NCBI RefSeq assembly: GCF_008087625.1 | Contig: NZ_CP042997.1 | Coordinates: forward strand, 5,332,001-5,396,000 | Source of the DNA: Aquisphaera giovannonii | GTDB lineage: Bacteria; Planctomycetota; Planctomycetia; Isosphaerales; Isosphaeraceae | DNA: 64,000 nucleotides | Direction of reading: 5' to 3' | In this document: in pieces, positions 23,974 through 33,023 of the stretch | Numbering within the stretch: the first letter of the stretch is position 1 | Layout: each line of letters opens with the position of its first letter | The notes under the pieces: model-generated | What the model was told of the DNA's origin: nothing | What the model saw: only the letters and a program-made list of their open reading frames with translations | Databases searched by the model: none | Made by a program: the position numbers and the translations under genes

Positions 23974-26385
23974 ATGAAGCTCAAGGGACTTTGGCGCATC
24001 GACATGGATCATCCCCCGGAATCCGTCACTGTCGCCGCCGCGGTCCAGGAGAGTTCCCTGCTGCTGACCCTCGAGGAGGTCAGCCAGCTGATCTCGCACT
24101 CGCACAACCCGCACGAGACGCTGGACAACATCGTCCGGCTGATCCAGGGGCGGTTCGCCACCGACGTGGCATCGGTCTACCTGCTGGAGCCGGAGTCGGG
24201 CGAGCTGGTGCTGGCGGCGACGGTCGGCCTGGAGGCCTCCAGCGTCGGCCGCGTGCGGATGAAGCTGTCCGAGGGGCTGACCGGGATGGTGGCGGAGCGG
24301 ATGAGCCCCATCATGGAGGAGGACGCGTTCACCCACCCCCGGTTCAAGTATTTCCCGGAGGCCGGCGAGGATCCGTACCACTCGTTCCTGGGGGTGCCGG
24401 TCATCGAGTCCGGGAGCATCCAGGGGGTGCTCGTCGTCCAGACGGCGGACCGCCGGCGGTTCTCGGCCAATGAGATCCGGATGCTGATCACGGTGGGCTC
24501 GCAGCTCGCGCCGCTGGTCTCCGGCGCCCAGATGCTGGAGAGCGTGGCCCACGCCGACCGGGAGGAGGCGGGCGTCGCCGGGGCCGGGGCGTGCCGGACC
24601 CGCGAGCTGGAAGGCACGCCGCTGTCCCCGGGGACGGGCCTCGGGCGGGCCTACGTGATCGGCGAGCGGGCGGAGCCGGCGGGCGCCTCCCAGTCGTCCG
24701 GCTGCGACCCCGGGGCGGAGGCGCAACGCCTCCGCCGCGCCATGGACGGGGCCCGCGAGGAGATCACCCGGCTGAGCCGGAAGATCTCGCTCCTGGTGGG
24801 CGAGGACCACGGGGCGATCCTCCAGGCCCAGCTCATGATCCTCCAGGACAGCTCGGTGGAGCGCGACCTGGCCGCCTGCCTGCTCCCCGGGGCCTCCGCG
24901 GAGAACGCCGTCCTCCGGACGCTGGACAAGTACATCGCCACCTTCCAGAAGCTGTCCAACCCCTACTTCCGGGAGCGGATCTTCGACGTCAAGGACGTCT
25001 TCCGCCGCGTCCTCTGGCACCTGCGGCCCGGTGAGGACGCCGCGGGGCCGCAGCCCGGCGAGGGCCGGCTGATCCTGGTGGCCCACGAGGCCTCGGTGCT
25101 GGACCTGTTCGCGGTGGACCTGGACCACCTCGACGGCGTGGTCGTCGAGCACGGCGGGCCGCAGAGCCACGCCGTGATCATCGCCCGCAGCCTGGGGATC
25201 CCGATGGTCGGCCGGGTCGAGGGCCTGCTCGGCCGCATCGAGAACGGGCAGCTCGTGCAGGTCGACGGCGCCTCCGGCCGCGTCGTGGTCGAGCCGCCGC
25301 CCGGGGCGCGGGCGGAGCAGGGGGGCGGTGCGCGGCCCTGCCCGGACGTCGACGCTGGGGATCACGCCGGGGCCCCCGGCGGCCTCGACGGGGAGGCCGG
25401 CCCGGCCGGCGGCACCAACGGCCTCGCCGCGGCGGAAGGCCTCCGGGGCACGCCGGCCCCCGCGGCCGAGGCGGAGACGCCGGGCCTGCCGCGGATCGAG
25501 GCGAACGTCAACCTCCTGAGCGAGGCCGCCAGGGTCCGGGAGAATGGCGCCCAGGGGGTGGGCCTGTACCGCTCGGAGATGCTCTTCCTGGCCCGCCGCA
25601 CCCTGCCGACGGAGGAGGAGCAGGTCGAGATCTACCGCAAGCTCGTGGAGACGCTCCGGGGCCGGCCGGTGACGATCCGGACCTTCGACCTCCGCCCCGA
25701 CAAGCTGGGCCACGGGGCGGCCGCCACGCAGTCCGCGGCCCAGAAGCTCGACTGGCGGCTCGTGCTCGAGTCCCCGCTCCTCCAGAGGCTGTTCAAGGAG
25801 CAGGTGCGGGCGATCTTCCGGGCGGGGACGGCCGGCCCGGTCCGGCTGCTGGTCCCGCTCGTCACCCGGGCCTCCCTCCTGGACTTCGCCGTGGCCATCG
25901 CGGAGGAGGCCCGCCGCGAGCTGCTCGCCGAGGGGCTCCCCTTCGACGGCAAGGTCCCGCTGGGCATGATGGTGGAGGCGGCCGCCGTCGCCCCCATGGT
26001 GGAAGAATGGGCAAGCCGCGTCGATTTCGTCGCCCTGGGCACCAATGATCTGATCGCATCGGCGATGGGGACGGTGCGGGAAGATCCGGTGGGGGCCCAG
26101 GAAGATGACTTGCTTCACCCCGGACTCGTGCGAATGATAGGGGAGATGATCGCGGCGGCGCACCGCGCCGGGCGGACCGTCTCCGTCTGCGGCGAGATGG
26201 CCTCCCATCCGGAAGGGGCCGTCGTCCTGGCCGCCCTGGGGGTCGATTCGCTGAGCCTGGCCGTGGATCGCGTGCAGGCGGTCCGCCAGGTGCTCCGGCG
26301 TCGGGATCCGAAGGCCCTGGGGGCGATCCGCGGCGGCCTGCTCGAGGCGAAGTCCGTCGAGCAGGTGCGACGGCTCATCGCCTGA
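23974..26385 (+). CDS. ptsP: PtsP-like phosphoenolpyruvate--protein phosphotransferase with GAF domain
   Basis: 803 aa. It is enzyme I of a nitrogen-type PTS: it takes phosphate from PEP onto a histidine and passes it to an HPr-like protein. An N-terminal GAF domain (about 30-175, VQESSLLLTLEEVSQLISHS onward) is the PtsP hallmark. Enzyme I signatures follow: the phospho-histidine loop GGPQSHAVIIARSLGIPMVG, then GVGLYRSEMLFLAR, RTFDLRPDK, and the C-terminal cysteine in VCGEMASHPEG. Between the swivel and barrel domains is a Gly/Ala/Pro-rich insert near 450-500. In the GTNDL block the usual QY is replaced (GTNDLIASAMG). No HPr or EIIA is seen nearby. A sigma-54 promoter precedes it. Confidence 0.9.
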   Translation: MKLKGLWRIDMDHPPESVTVAAAVQESSLLLTLEEVSQLISHSHNPHETLDNIVRLIQGRFATDVASVYLLEPESGELVLAATVGLEASSVGRVRMKLSEGLTGMVAERMSPIMEEDAFTHPRFKYFPEAGEDPYHSFLGVPVIESGSIQGVLVVQTADRRRFSANEIRMLITVGSQLAPLVSGAQMLESVAHADREEAGVAGAGACRTRELEGTPLSPGTGLGRAYVIGERAEPAGASQSSGCDPGAEAQRLRRAMDGAREEITRLSRKISLLVGEDHGAILQAQLMILQDSSVERDLAACLLPGASAENAVLRTLDKYIATFQKLSNPYFRERIFDVKDVFRRVLWHLRPGEDAAGPQPGEGRLILVAHEASVLDLFAVDLDHLDGVVVEHGGPQSHAVIIARSLGIPMVGRVEGLLGRIENGQLVQVDGASGRVVVEPPPGARAEQGGGARPCPDVDAGDHAGAPGGLDGEAGPAGGTNGLAAAEGLRGTPAPAAEAETPGLPRIEANVNLLSEAARVRENGAQGVGLYRSEMLFLARRTLPTEEEQVEIYRKLVETLRGRPVTIRTFDLRPDKLGHGAAATQSAAQKLDWRLVLESPLLQRLFKEQVRAIFRAGTAGPVRLLVPLVTRASLLDFAVAIAEEARRELLAEGLPFDGKVPLGMMVEAAAVAPMVEEWASRVDFVALGTNDLIASAMGTVREDPVGAQEDDLLHPGLVRMIGEMIAAAHRAGRTVSVCGEMASHPEGAVVLAALGVDSLSLAVDRVQAVRQVLRRRDPKALGAIRGGLLEAKSVEQVRRLIA

Positions 26386-26453
26386 CCCGATCGACGTCTG
26401 CGTCCGCCATCGCACCGCACCCGATCCCAACCCGGCCCGGCCGAGGGTGAGCC

Positions 26454-27449
26454 ATGAGAGCGAGCAAGGTGAGCCTGCGTCTTGCGGCGTGTTCCGCGGC
26501 CTTCTTCACCTGCCTGGCGCCGGGCCTCCAGCCGACGGCGAGGGCCCAGTCCGTGGGCTTCGTCCCCGGGGTGGGGGTCGCCCCCAGCGGCGTGTCGCTC
26601 GGCGTCACGCCCACCGTCTCGGCGGACCGGATGTACGTCCGGATGGGGATGGACGTGGGCTTCAACCAGGTCACCGGCTTCACCACCTATCAGGTCCCGG
26701 CCGCCGTCAGCGGCGGCGGGGGAGGGGGCGGCAACGCCGGGGGCGGCAACGCGAACGCCGCGGCGATCAACAACCTGCTCGGCAACCTCGGCGGCGGGGC
26801 GGTCTCCGGCGCGATGGGCAACGGCGGGGCGTCCACCATCAACTACGGGGCCTTCGGCGGGGTCGCCGCCGTCAGCGGCGTCGGCTCGTATGGCAACTTC
26901 GGGGGCGACCCCTTCAACAGCATGGGCGGCCTGAACACCTACGGGGGCAACGCGGGCCCCGGCTCGGCCGGCTCGTTCGGGCAGGTGCAGGGGTTCAACG
27001 GCGCCGGCAACTTCGTCGGCGGGGCCGGCACCTTCGGCCCGGCGGGCGGCAACGCCGGCGCGGGGCCCGGCGGCCCATCCCGCAACTTCATCGGCAACCC
27101 CCTGGGCTCGAAGGGGCCCAGGGCTACGCTGCCCGGCGAGGGCCCCGGGGCCATGCCGTCGTCGAATGACCCCTTCCTTCAGGCCGCCGAGGCCCCCGCC
27201 CGAACCGTCGCCGGCGACCGCGGGGCGCAGGCCGACGGCGCGAGGATGCGCCCGGCCGTCCGGGGCCGATCGCGAGGCTCCCGGAGCAAGGTCCTCGTCC
27301 GCAGCCCGGCCCAATCGTCGACGAAGGTCGCGGCCTCCCGGCGTCAGGACGGCCCGGACTCGCCGCCGGCCCCGGCATCGGATTCCTCAGCCTCCCGCCC
27401 GACCCCGGCCTCTCCGGCGCCGTCTGCCTCGCACCGATCCCAGCCCTGA
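26454..27449 (+). CDS. Secreted Gly/Asn-rich hypothetical protein
   Basis: 331 aa. A signal peptide (SLRLAACSAAFFTCLAPGL) is followed by a short conserved-looking beta region (VTPTVSADRMYVRMGMDVGF), then a Gly/Asn/Ala-rich low-complexity body and a basic Ser/Pro/Arg-rich tail. No enzymatic motif. It is probably an exported structural or surface protein. The start ATG at 26454 follows GGGTGAGCC. Its end overlaps by about 105 bases the tail of a degenerate minus-strand gene. Confidence 0.65.
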   Translation: MRASKVSLRLAACSAAFFTCLAPGLQPTARAQSVGFVPGVGVAPSGVSLGVTPTVSADRMYVRMGMDVGFNQVTGFTTYQVPAAVSGGGGGGGNAGGGNANAAAINNLLGNLGGGAVSGAMGNGGASTINYGAFGGVAAVSGVGSYGNFGGDPFNSMGGLNTYGGNAGPGSAGSFGQVQGFNGAGNFVGGAGTFGPAGGNAGAGPGGPSRNFIGNPLGSKGPRATLPGEGPGAMPSSNDPFLQAAEAPARTVAGDRGAQADGARMRPAVRGRSRGSRSKVLVRSPAQSSTKVAASRRQDGPDSPPAPASDSSASRPTPASPAPSASHRSQP

Positions 27450-28265
27450 GGCCTCGCACGGCCGGGCGACGCGCCGGACCTCGCCGACGGGCTCGCGCCG
27501 CCCGGTGCTGCGGCGCCGGCGCGGCACCGCTTGACCAGCGTCACCTCGTTGCCCGCCCTGTTGAAGGAGACCTGGTCCATGAAGGACTTCATCAGCAGGA
27601 GCCCGCGGCCGCTCGAGCGGATCAGGTCCTCGGGCTCGATGGCCCGGTCGATGCGGGAGGTGTCGAAGCCCGGCCCCTCGTCGCGGACCACGAACGTGGT
27701 GCGGTCCGGGTCGTGGGCCACCCGCAGCCGGATCCGGCGGTCGCGGAAGGGGGGGACCGCCGACCTCCTGCGCACCTCGTCGTCGAAGCGGTGCCCGCCC
27801 CCCTCGCGGAGCTCCGAGCTCACCTCGAGGTTGCCGTGGCAGACCGCGTTGCGGAGCGCCTCGTCCACGGCGATGAGGGTCCGCATCAGCTCGGAGGAGT
27901 CGAAGCGGCCGAGTCTCGCCATCTCGTCGCGGAGGATGTCCAGGAGCGGGGGGATCCGCCCCAGGTCGTTGCCGATCTCGTAGGAGGACTCCTGCCGCGC
28001 CGTCGACCGCGGGCAGGTCCGCCTCCGGCCGCCGGCGGCCGGCTCCCGGCCGAGCTCCTGCTCCAGAACGTCCTCGGCCGCGCCGGCCCGCAGGGCCTCC
28101 ATCGCCGCGTCCTCGCTGCCGTCCGCCGTCGTCAGGATCACGGGCACCCCCGCGTGGCCCCTGCGGGCCGAGTCGCCCGCACCCGCCTTGGGCCGTCCAT
28201 GCCGTCCATCCGCAGGTCGGTCAGGACGACCGCGATCGCGCGGCCGGCCAGCCGGTCCGGCGCCC
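27344..28265 (-). pseudogene. Broken receiver plus anti-sigma-type ATPase protein
   Basis: The intact part (from 28147 down) ends a receiver domain (PVILTTADGSEDAAMEALRA) and then carries an RsbW-like HATPase domain: VDEALRNAVCHGNLE (N box) and VVRDEGPGFD with SSGRGLLLMKSFMDQV (G boxes). The front half of the receiver (AVVLTDLRMDGMDG) lies in another frame around 28180-28265 and ends in a stop just where the other frame takes over, so a frameshift lies near 28150-28180. The phosphoacceptor loop's DD start is missing altogether. The C-terminal tail after NEVTLVKRC runs about 60 aa past the usual end and overlaps the gene on the other strand. Confidence 0.7.
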
Positions 28266-28494
28266 CCGGGGCGTTGGCCGCGGGCGGCCAGGAGAACCCT
28301 AGCTCACGATTGGCCATCGCCCCGGGGATTCTCCGGCGCACTGACCGCTTGGGCCGGCGAGCATCGGGGCGGCGGGAGGCGTTGGCGAGGAGGCCCTGAC
28401 CCCGGCTGTTGGTGATTGGCGTTCTTCGCGGTCGTCGACGCCGGATCGCGATGACCGGCTCCGTCGCGCCATCCGAGGCCGGCGAGCAGGAATC

Positions 28495-28668
28495 ACTCCC
28501 TCGCCTGCTTGCGGGAGAGGGGCGGGGTGAAGGCGGGGTGGGTTTTTGCCCGCGGACCGAGTGGCCATCCTCACGCCACCTCGGCGAGCCCGGGATCGCG
28601 ACGATTCCGCGAACGTCGAGACGATCGAGGTCCCTCACCTCACCTCCCCGCAAGCGGGCGAGGGAGTT
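28495..28668. repeat. Inverted repeat pair of the CTCCCGC/GCGGGAG family
   Basis: CTCCCTCGCCTGCTTGCGGG near 28496 and its inverted copy near 28648-28667 bracket about 130 bases of non-coding DNA. The arms share the core with the palindrome at 14459-14497. The wider 28266-28838 stretch has no credible gene. Confidence 0.55.
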
Positions 28669-28838
28669 CGTCACGCGACACCAAGGTGTCACGCGAGAGG
28701 AAGGACGCCGCGAGCCGACATTACCCATTTGTGATATCGGTTCCTGCTCAGAAAATAGACGCGCATCGATCTGCCGAAGTGGTCGCCGCGTCGAGATTTT
28801 CATCGGTTCGGTTGCCTTGAGGATCGAGGCATGACCGC

Positions 28839-28949
28839 TGACACCCTTCCTGACTCTCACCCTTCCTGACTCTCACCCTTCCTGACTATCGGTTCCTGAC
28901 ACCCTTCCTGCTGACACCCTTCCTGACCCCCTGACACCCTTCCTGACCT
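28839..28949. repeat. Short repeat array, core ACCCTTCCTG
   Basis: Six copies of ACCCTTCCTG start at 28843, 28859, 28875, 28901, 28916 and 28936; most are followed by AC, and the first three are spaced exactly 16 bases apart. A degenerate copy (GGTTCCTGAC) lies at 28891. Reverse-complemented, the core reads CAGGAAGGGT, similar to repeats around REP-type transposases. No such gene is present. Confidence 0.65.
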
Positions 28950-29060
28950 CGAGTGAATCACGGGACAGGCGACGACACCCCGTCGACTGCCCCCGAGATC
29001 GTGTACGAACCCCCGCCGGCCACGGGCCTCCGCCGTTGCCGCCGCTGCCGGTCGCGAAGT

Positions 29061-29546
29061 TCAGCCCTCCACCGCCTCAAGAGCCTGGTGGACGGCCGGA
29101 GCGACCGGTCCTTCGGCGGCGGCCCATTTGAAGAGGCGTACGATCATCCGGACTCGCTTGTTGACCGTGAATCGGGCCAGGCCAGCATCGATGAACCGCC
29201 GGCGGATCGCCTTGAGGGACTTCGGGCCGAACTCCTCGGACTCGACAGCCCCGTACAGATCGAGGAGCGGATTGGGGGCCGCAGTGATGTTGGCGGGCTC
29301 ATTCGCCTTGCAGGTCGTATCGAGGTAGGCCAGGTAGGGCGTGATCAACTCGGCCACGACGGCGCCGCCGTGGTGCGATATCCGCCCGTTAGCGAGCCAC
29401 TCGGCGATGAGTCGATCGTAGGCGGCCTTGCTGGCCGCGGTGCCGTGCGGGCCGAGGTAGCGGTCCCTGCCGCCGAGGGTGACGACGGCCTGACCGGAAG
29501 GCCTGTGGTGGCGATACGACAGGGTGCGCGGGTTCCTTGCGGACAC
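29061..29546 (-). pseudogene. Truncated tyrosine-type integrase, N-terminal fragment
   Basis: 161 aa. The beginning (LSYRHHRPSGQAVVTLGG, DRYLGPHGTAASKAAYDRLI) and the SAM-like core-binding domain through KWAAAEGPVAPAVHQALEA match planctomycete site-specific integrases as I remember them. The protein stops after ALEAVEG, where the family continues into the catalytic domain with R-H-R-Y residues; none is present downstream. The GTG at 29546 gives the usual N-terminus. It is a dead remnant of a mobile element. Confidence 0.7.
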
Positions 29547-29637
29547 GGGAGCGGCCTCCAATCCGGTAGTTTACCGGCTCAGTGCCGCTCCGCCCCACGA
29601 GGACGGGTAAGCTTAAGTCTCACCTTCGGCTGGGGTT

Positions 29638-29808
29638 ATGCAGTACACCCGACTGGACTCACCCTGCCATAACTCCAATCAGGGCCAGGTAGAAACGACG
29701 CATCAACGACCTCTTGCCCACGCCCTGCCCACGTTTCCCACGGAAGACCCGGACCTCGCGATAATCGTGGGGCTGTGGGATCGCCTAACGGATGAGTGCA
29801 AGCGCGTA
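29638..29808 (+). pseudogene. Remnant with integrase-associated C-terminal motif
   Basis: The stretch FPTEDPDLAIIVGLWDRLTD resembles a short conserved tail found next to or after planctomycete integrases. It is cut by the MITE-like element that begins at 29809. No intact start or ribosome binding site was seen. This is a weak call. Confidence 0.3.
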
Positions 29809-29912
29809 CTAGGCTCTGTTGAACAACCCGCCTCGTGCATCGAAAACCCAAGGATTTTGGGTTACCTGAGTTCTGCACTTTACCCAGTATGAAGTTGATC
29901 AACAGAGCCTAG
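29809..29912. mobile_element. MITE-like element, 104 bp, 19-bp terminal inverted repeats
   Basis: CTAGGCTCTGTTGAACAAC (29809-29827) and its inverted copy (29894-29912) differ at one base. The outer CTAG can be read as a 4-bp target duplication or TA as a 2-bp one, as in IS5- or IS630-type MITEs. Inside is a smaller palindrome, AACCCAAGGATTTTGGGTT. No transposase is encoded. Confidence 0.65.
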
Positions 29913-30071
29913 TCGAAACCATTCGCGAGAACATGCCCACGGCGGGACGAAGTACGGATTCGACGAATTCGACGAACTGACTGCGAGGCCGGGAACGCCG
30001 CCGGGGGCCGCATAGGCCATTCGGTGGGGACTTGCGGCTGCTGTAGTGTTAAGCAGCAAGGGGGCAGCGAA

Positions 30072-30251
30072 ATGACCTGGGTTAAGGGTGGTCGCTATCT
30101 CCAGATTAGCAGGCGTGTGGGTGGCCCCGTGGTCGCCGAGTACTTCGGCCCGCGATCCGAGCTGACCTCCAGCTTCGAGGTGATCCGGGCCGACCAATGT
30201 CAGCAACGACGGGAGATCGGGCGGCAACGGCGTCCAGAGCTAGGCTCATGA
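30072..30251 (+). pseudogene. Truncated small hypothetical protein
   Basis: 59 aa. The start MTWVKGGRYLQISRRVGGPV and EYFGP resembles small planctomycete proteins that begin with a similar W-K-G-R-Y-x-R/S-R-R-x-G-G pattern, often found in accessory DNA. The rest drifts into unrelated basic residues. Likely truncated or decayed. Confidence 0.35.
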
Positions 30252-30330
30252 GCACGCTGGGGGCCCTGGCGATCGTGAGGCGGCTCTCCCTGCCCGCACT
30301 CCAGAGCGACGTGGCTCGCGAGCAAGTCAA

Positions 30331-31464
30331 TCAACTGAGAGTCGGTGAGGGGGCGTAGTGAGGCATCAGCGATAGTCTAGCGCGGCGGCGAGCCAAGTAC
30401 GCCAGTGGCATGGTTCGGGTACGACAGGGAGCCAGTCGCTCGTTCCAGCCAAGCTGTTCCGATGGGGAACCCAGATACCGGCGATTCCGGGCCGGATCGA
30501 AGCTCGACTGCCTTAAACGCCTCCTCTCCACGATCTTCCACTTGCCTTCCGATTTGACCACCCTAAGGGCCTCCTCGGATGAGGCTTCCGGCCCGCTGTA
30601 GTACAAGAACACGACCTCGGCAGTGCCTTCATCGAGTTTGCGGATGCGTCGAACAGAGAGCACCACTCCCCCGGCCCCCGTAGTGCGATCGCGAACAGCG
30701 AACCCGGACTTTGAGCGGATATCGAGCACGAACCGGGAACTGGGGCGGAGGTCCAACTCCAAGTCGCCGAGCCTTTTCAAGAAGTCCCGCGACGGCTGCT
30801 TGTTCTCTTCAAATGAGATAAAGTAGATGCCTTTATGCGCTCTGATTTTAACAAGAGAGTCGCGGAGCACTAGCTCCCTGATCTCGTCCATTTCGGCCTC
30901 TACCGGCCGGCCCGCCGTCATCGGAGTCTCCAGGTCCTCTCGCATCCGGCTGATCGGGTCGGGCAGGCGTCTCAGTACCTCCATCCACAGTTTCATGAAC
31001 TTGTCTACGTCTCTATCATCCCACAGCCTGCTGAGTCCATAGATGCTGACTGTATGCGACTTGCCGCTCAGGGCAATCGTCAACCTCTGGGTCATCTCGT
31101 CGTCGACCTTTGCGGCATAGCTGGGTCGAAGGTCGTAGAAGCCGCTTCGCTCGATAGCGTCCCGAAGCTTTTTGACATCGGCTTCCTCGAGGTGAGCGGC
31201 GATTGTGACTTCTTTCTTCTGGTCGAGATCCCAGTACGCGAGCTTTGCCGACCCGTCTCCGGAGATCGTTGCCTCCCAGGACCGCAAACCTGTGGAGCCC
31301 GCACCGAAATGGGCGACGATCTTAAAGTTCGGGGCAGCTTGCTGCTGCACGGCTCTTGCGCTCACGAAGCCGACGGATGCGGCGAGCAGGAAGGGGCACA
31401 CAAGGATTGGTGACGTTCGTCGTGCGGGCCAGGTTTCCACACAGCCCGATCCCCCACGTTTCAT
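30331..31464 (-). CDS. Secreted hypothetical protein
   Basis: 377 aa. A signal peptide (TSPILVCPFLLAASVGFVSA) leads to a domain with STGLRSWEATISGDGSAKL and GFYDLRPSYAAKVDDEMTQR, a pattern common in planctomycete secreted proteins of unknown role. A second beta domain lies around residues 200-330. The last about 45 residues (after RRRLRQSSFDP) are basic and look like read-through past the ancestral end. Start at 31464 with a G-rich site upstream. GC is visibly lower here than in the rest of the window, in keeping with acquired DNA. Confidence 0.6.
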   Translation of the reverse strand: MKRGGSGCVETWPARRTSPILVCPFLLAASVGFVSARAVQQQAAPNFKIVAHFGAGSTGLRSWEATISGDGSAKLAYWDLDQKKEVTIAAHLEEADVKKLRDAIERSGFYDLRPSYAAKVDDEMTQRLTIALSGKSHTVSIYGLSRLWDDRDVDKFMKLWMEVLRRLPDPISRMREDLETPMTAGRPVEAEMDEIRELVLRDSLVKIRAHKGIYFISFEENKQPSRDFLKRLGDLELDLRPSSRFVLDIRSKSGFAVRDRTTGAGGVVLSVRRIRKLDEGTAEVVFLYYSGPEASSEEALRVVKSEGKWKIVERRRLRQSSFDPARNRRYLGSPSEQLGWNERLAPCRTRTMPLAYLARRRARLSLMPHYAPSPTLS

Positions 31465-31980
31465 TCTGCCCCCCAAGTCCGAGGCCGGCAGCTCAGGTGC
31501 AATTCCCAATCGTGCCATGGCCCAACCCCCGCGATGGTCTTCTGCAACTTGAATAAGAATGCGAACATCGGCTGCCAGCACGTCCGGGCGGCGAAGGCGG
31601 TCCGTTGCGTCTCTGCTCGTCTAGGCATGCCTCGCGGAGTTACAGGTCTTGAATCCACTTCCACTTCCGTTAGCGTGCTGCACCTAAGCCCTCACATGAA
31701 TTTGGCTACTGCCGGAGGACCGCTCGCTGATGCCGGCAGTTATGGAATTTCAACCTCCGCTCTGGTATCTTGGCACGAAACAGTCCTTGACCCACCGGCT
31801 GCCGATCACGTATCTGAGCTAGCGATCCGATCGACTTCTCGCGGTCCCAGATCCCTGTCACCGAACCGCGCGAAGAGATCCCTGTGGTCGACAATAGTCG
31901 ATTTGCTGGATGGTGGTCCGTTGCTCCCGCTGTCGTCAACCCCACCGCCAGCCCGCATCTCCAGTGTGGTGGTCTACCGG
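31465..31980. other. Divergent intergenic region, about 516 bases
   Basis: It lies between two divergently oriented hypothetical genes. A plus-strand frame is open through it, but its translation is low-complexity and lacks any start signal, so I do not call it coding. It should contain both promoters; none was identified with confidence. Confidence 0.4.
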
Positions 31981-32709
31981 ATGCCGATGGTGAATCAAAT
32001 GGCTCCTTCGCGACTATCCCAGTGGGGATGTCCCCCATGTGAATCCCAGGCGTCCCAGAGAACAAATAAACACGCGGGACGCAGTCTGAACCGCAGGGCG
32101 ATTGCGAAGTTCAAGGGTTCCACCCCTGCGCTGATCGGGCTCGTCGTGCTGCTCAGCAACCTGAATCATTCTGGTCGGACCCAGGGGCCCGCAGAGGCAC
32201 TCAAAGACATTCGATTCGCGAATAGTTTGGGCCGAAAGTACCTGCCAGCCATGAAGGAGCCATTTCTTCAAGAACTGGCGGGGAAGGATCGTGCCGCGAC
32301 CGTCTATCGATTCCTCTGGTTACCTTCTTTCCATGATCCCATCTCCGTTCGCTTCGTCAATTCTGACCGAGGGATCTTTCTGTACGCGACCCGACTCAAG
32401 CTGGATCGCGAATACCGCCCCGTTAGGATCGTCGAGCGGAGAAGCGTCGAATTGAAGCCGGTCCATTGGAAGCGGATCACAGATCAGCTGAAAAAGGCCA
32501 GATTCTGGGATCTACCCACTCATGCAAGACACCCCTTCGGCGGCGGAGGTGAGGACGGACATTTGTTGATCGTGGAGGGCGTACGGGACGGTCAGTACCA
32601 TGTCGTTATGAGAGATAATCCCCCAGGAGGAAATTTCGTGGATCTCTGCCAAGCGATGCTCTTCATGTCCCAGATTGACGTACGTAAACTCTGGTTCGAA
32701 TACCGCTGA
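31981..32709 (+). CDS. Hypothetical protein with possible signal anchor
   Basis: 242 aa. The C-terminal half is the recognisable part: LKPVHWKRITDQLKKARFWD then GEDGHLLIVEGVRDGQYHVV and MRDNPPGGNFVDLCQAMLFM, a pattern I associate with unassigned planctomycete proteins. A hydrophobic stretch (STPALIGLVVLLSNL) near residue 40 may be a signal or anchor. The start is uncertain: ATGs at 31981 and 31999 are possible and neither has a good ribosome binding site. Confidence 0.55.
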   Translation: MPMVNQMAPSRLSQWGCPPCESQASQRTNKHAGRSLNRRAIAKFKGSTPALIGLVVLLSNLNHSGRTQGPAEALKDIRFANSLGRKYLPAMKEPFLQELAGKDRAATVYRFLWLPSFHDPISVRFVNSDRGIFLYATRLKLDREYRPVRIVERRSVELKPVHWKRITDQLKKARFWDLPTHARHPFGGGGEDGHLLIVEGVRDGQYHVVMRDNPPGGNFVDLCQAMLFMSQIDVRKLWFEYR

Positions 32710-33023
32710 GTGTGGGACGCAGACACGTGGCACGCCTGGATACTAATCAGCGTGGATTGCCTCGGGCAGTACGAGCCATGCTTCCGCGGCAATCCAAAGC
32801 TAGCCGACAGCGACGCAAGTCGTTATGTGCGAAATGCGATGTTGACCCGTTTCACGTGCCGTCGAGTTCGGCGTCGGGTTTTCAGTAGAACGCGGTGTTG
32901 ATTCGGTAGAGCTCGGCGGTAGTGCGCGGCCGCGGTGATGAGGTAGTGCGGCCGCTCAGTTCGGACCGGAGGCAACGCTCGGATCGTGGGCAATGCTTCG
33001 CGCGTCGTCGGTGAGTTGGCGAA
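32710..33023. other. Non-coding gap
   Basis: About 310 bases with no supported gene. It leads into the GAAACGGGGACG repeat array. Confidence 0.45.

Noticed and set aside
28839-28949. CRISPR array
   Set aside because: Repeats are only 10-12 bases with short, uneven spacers and no cas genes nearby.
31534-31980. N-terminal extension of the hypothetical gene at 31981
   Set aside because: The frame is open but the translation is low-complexity, and no start or ribosome binding site supports it.
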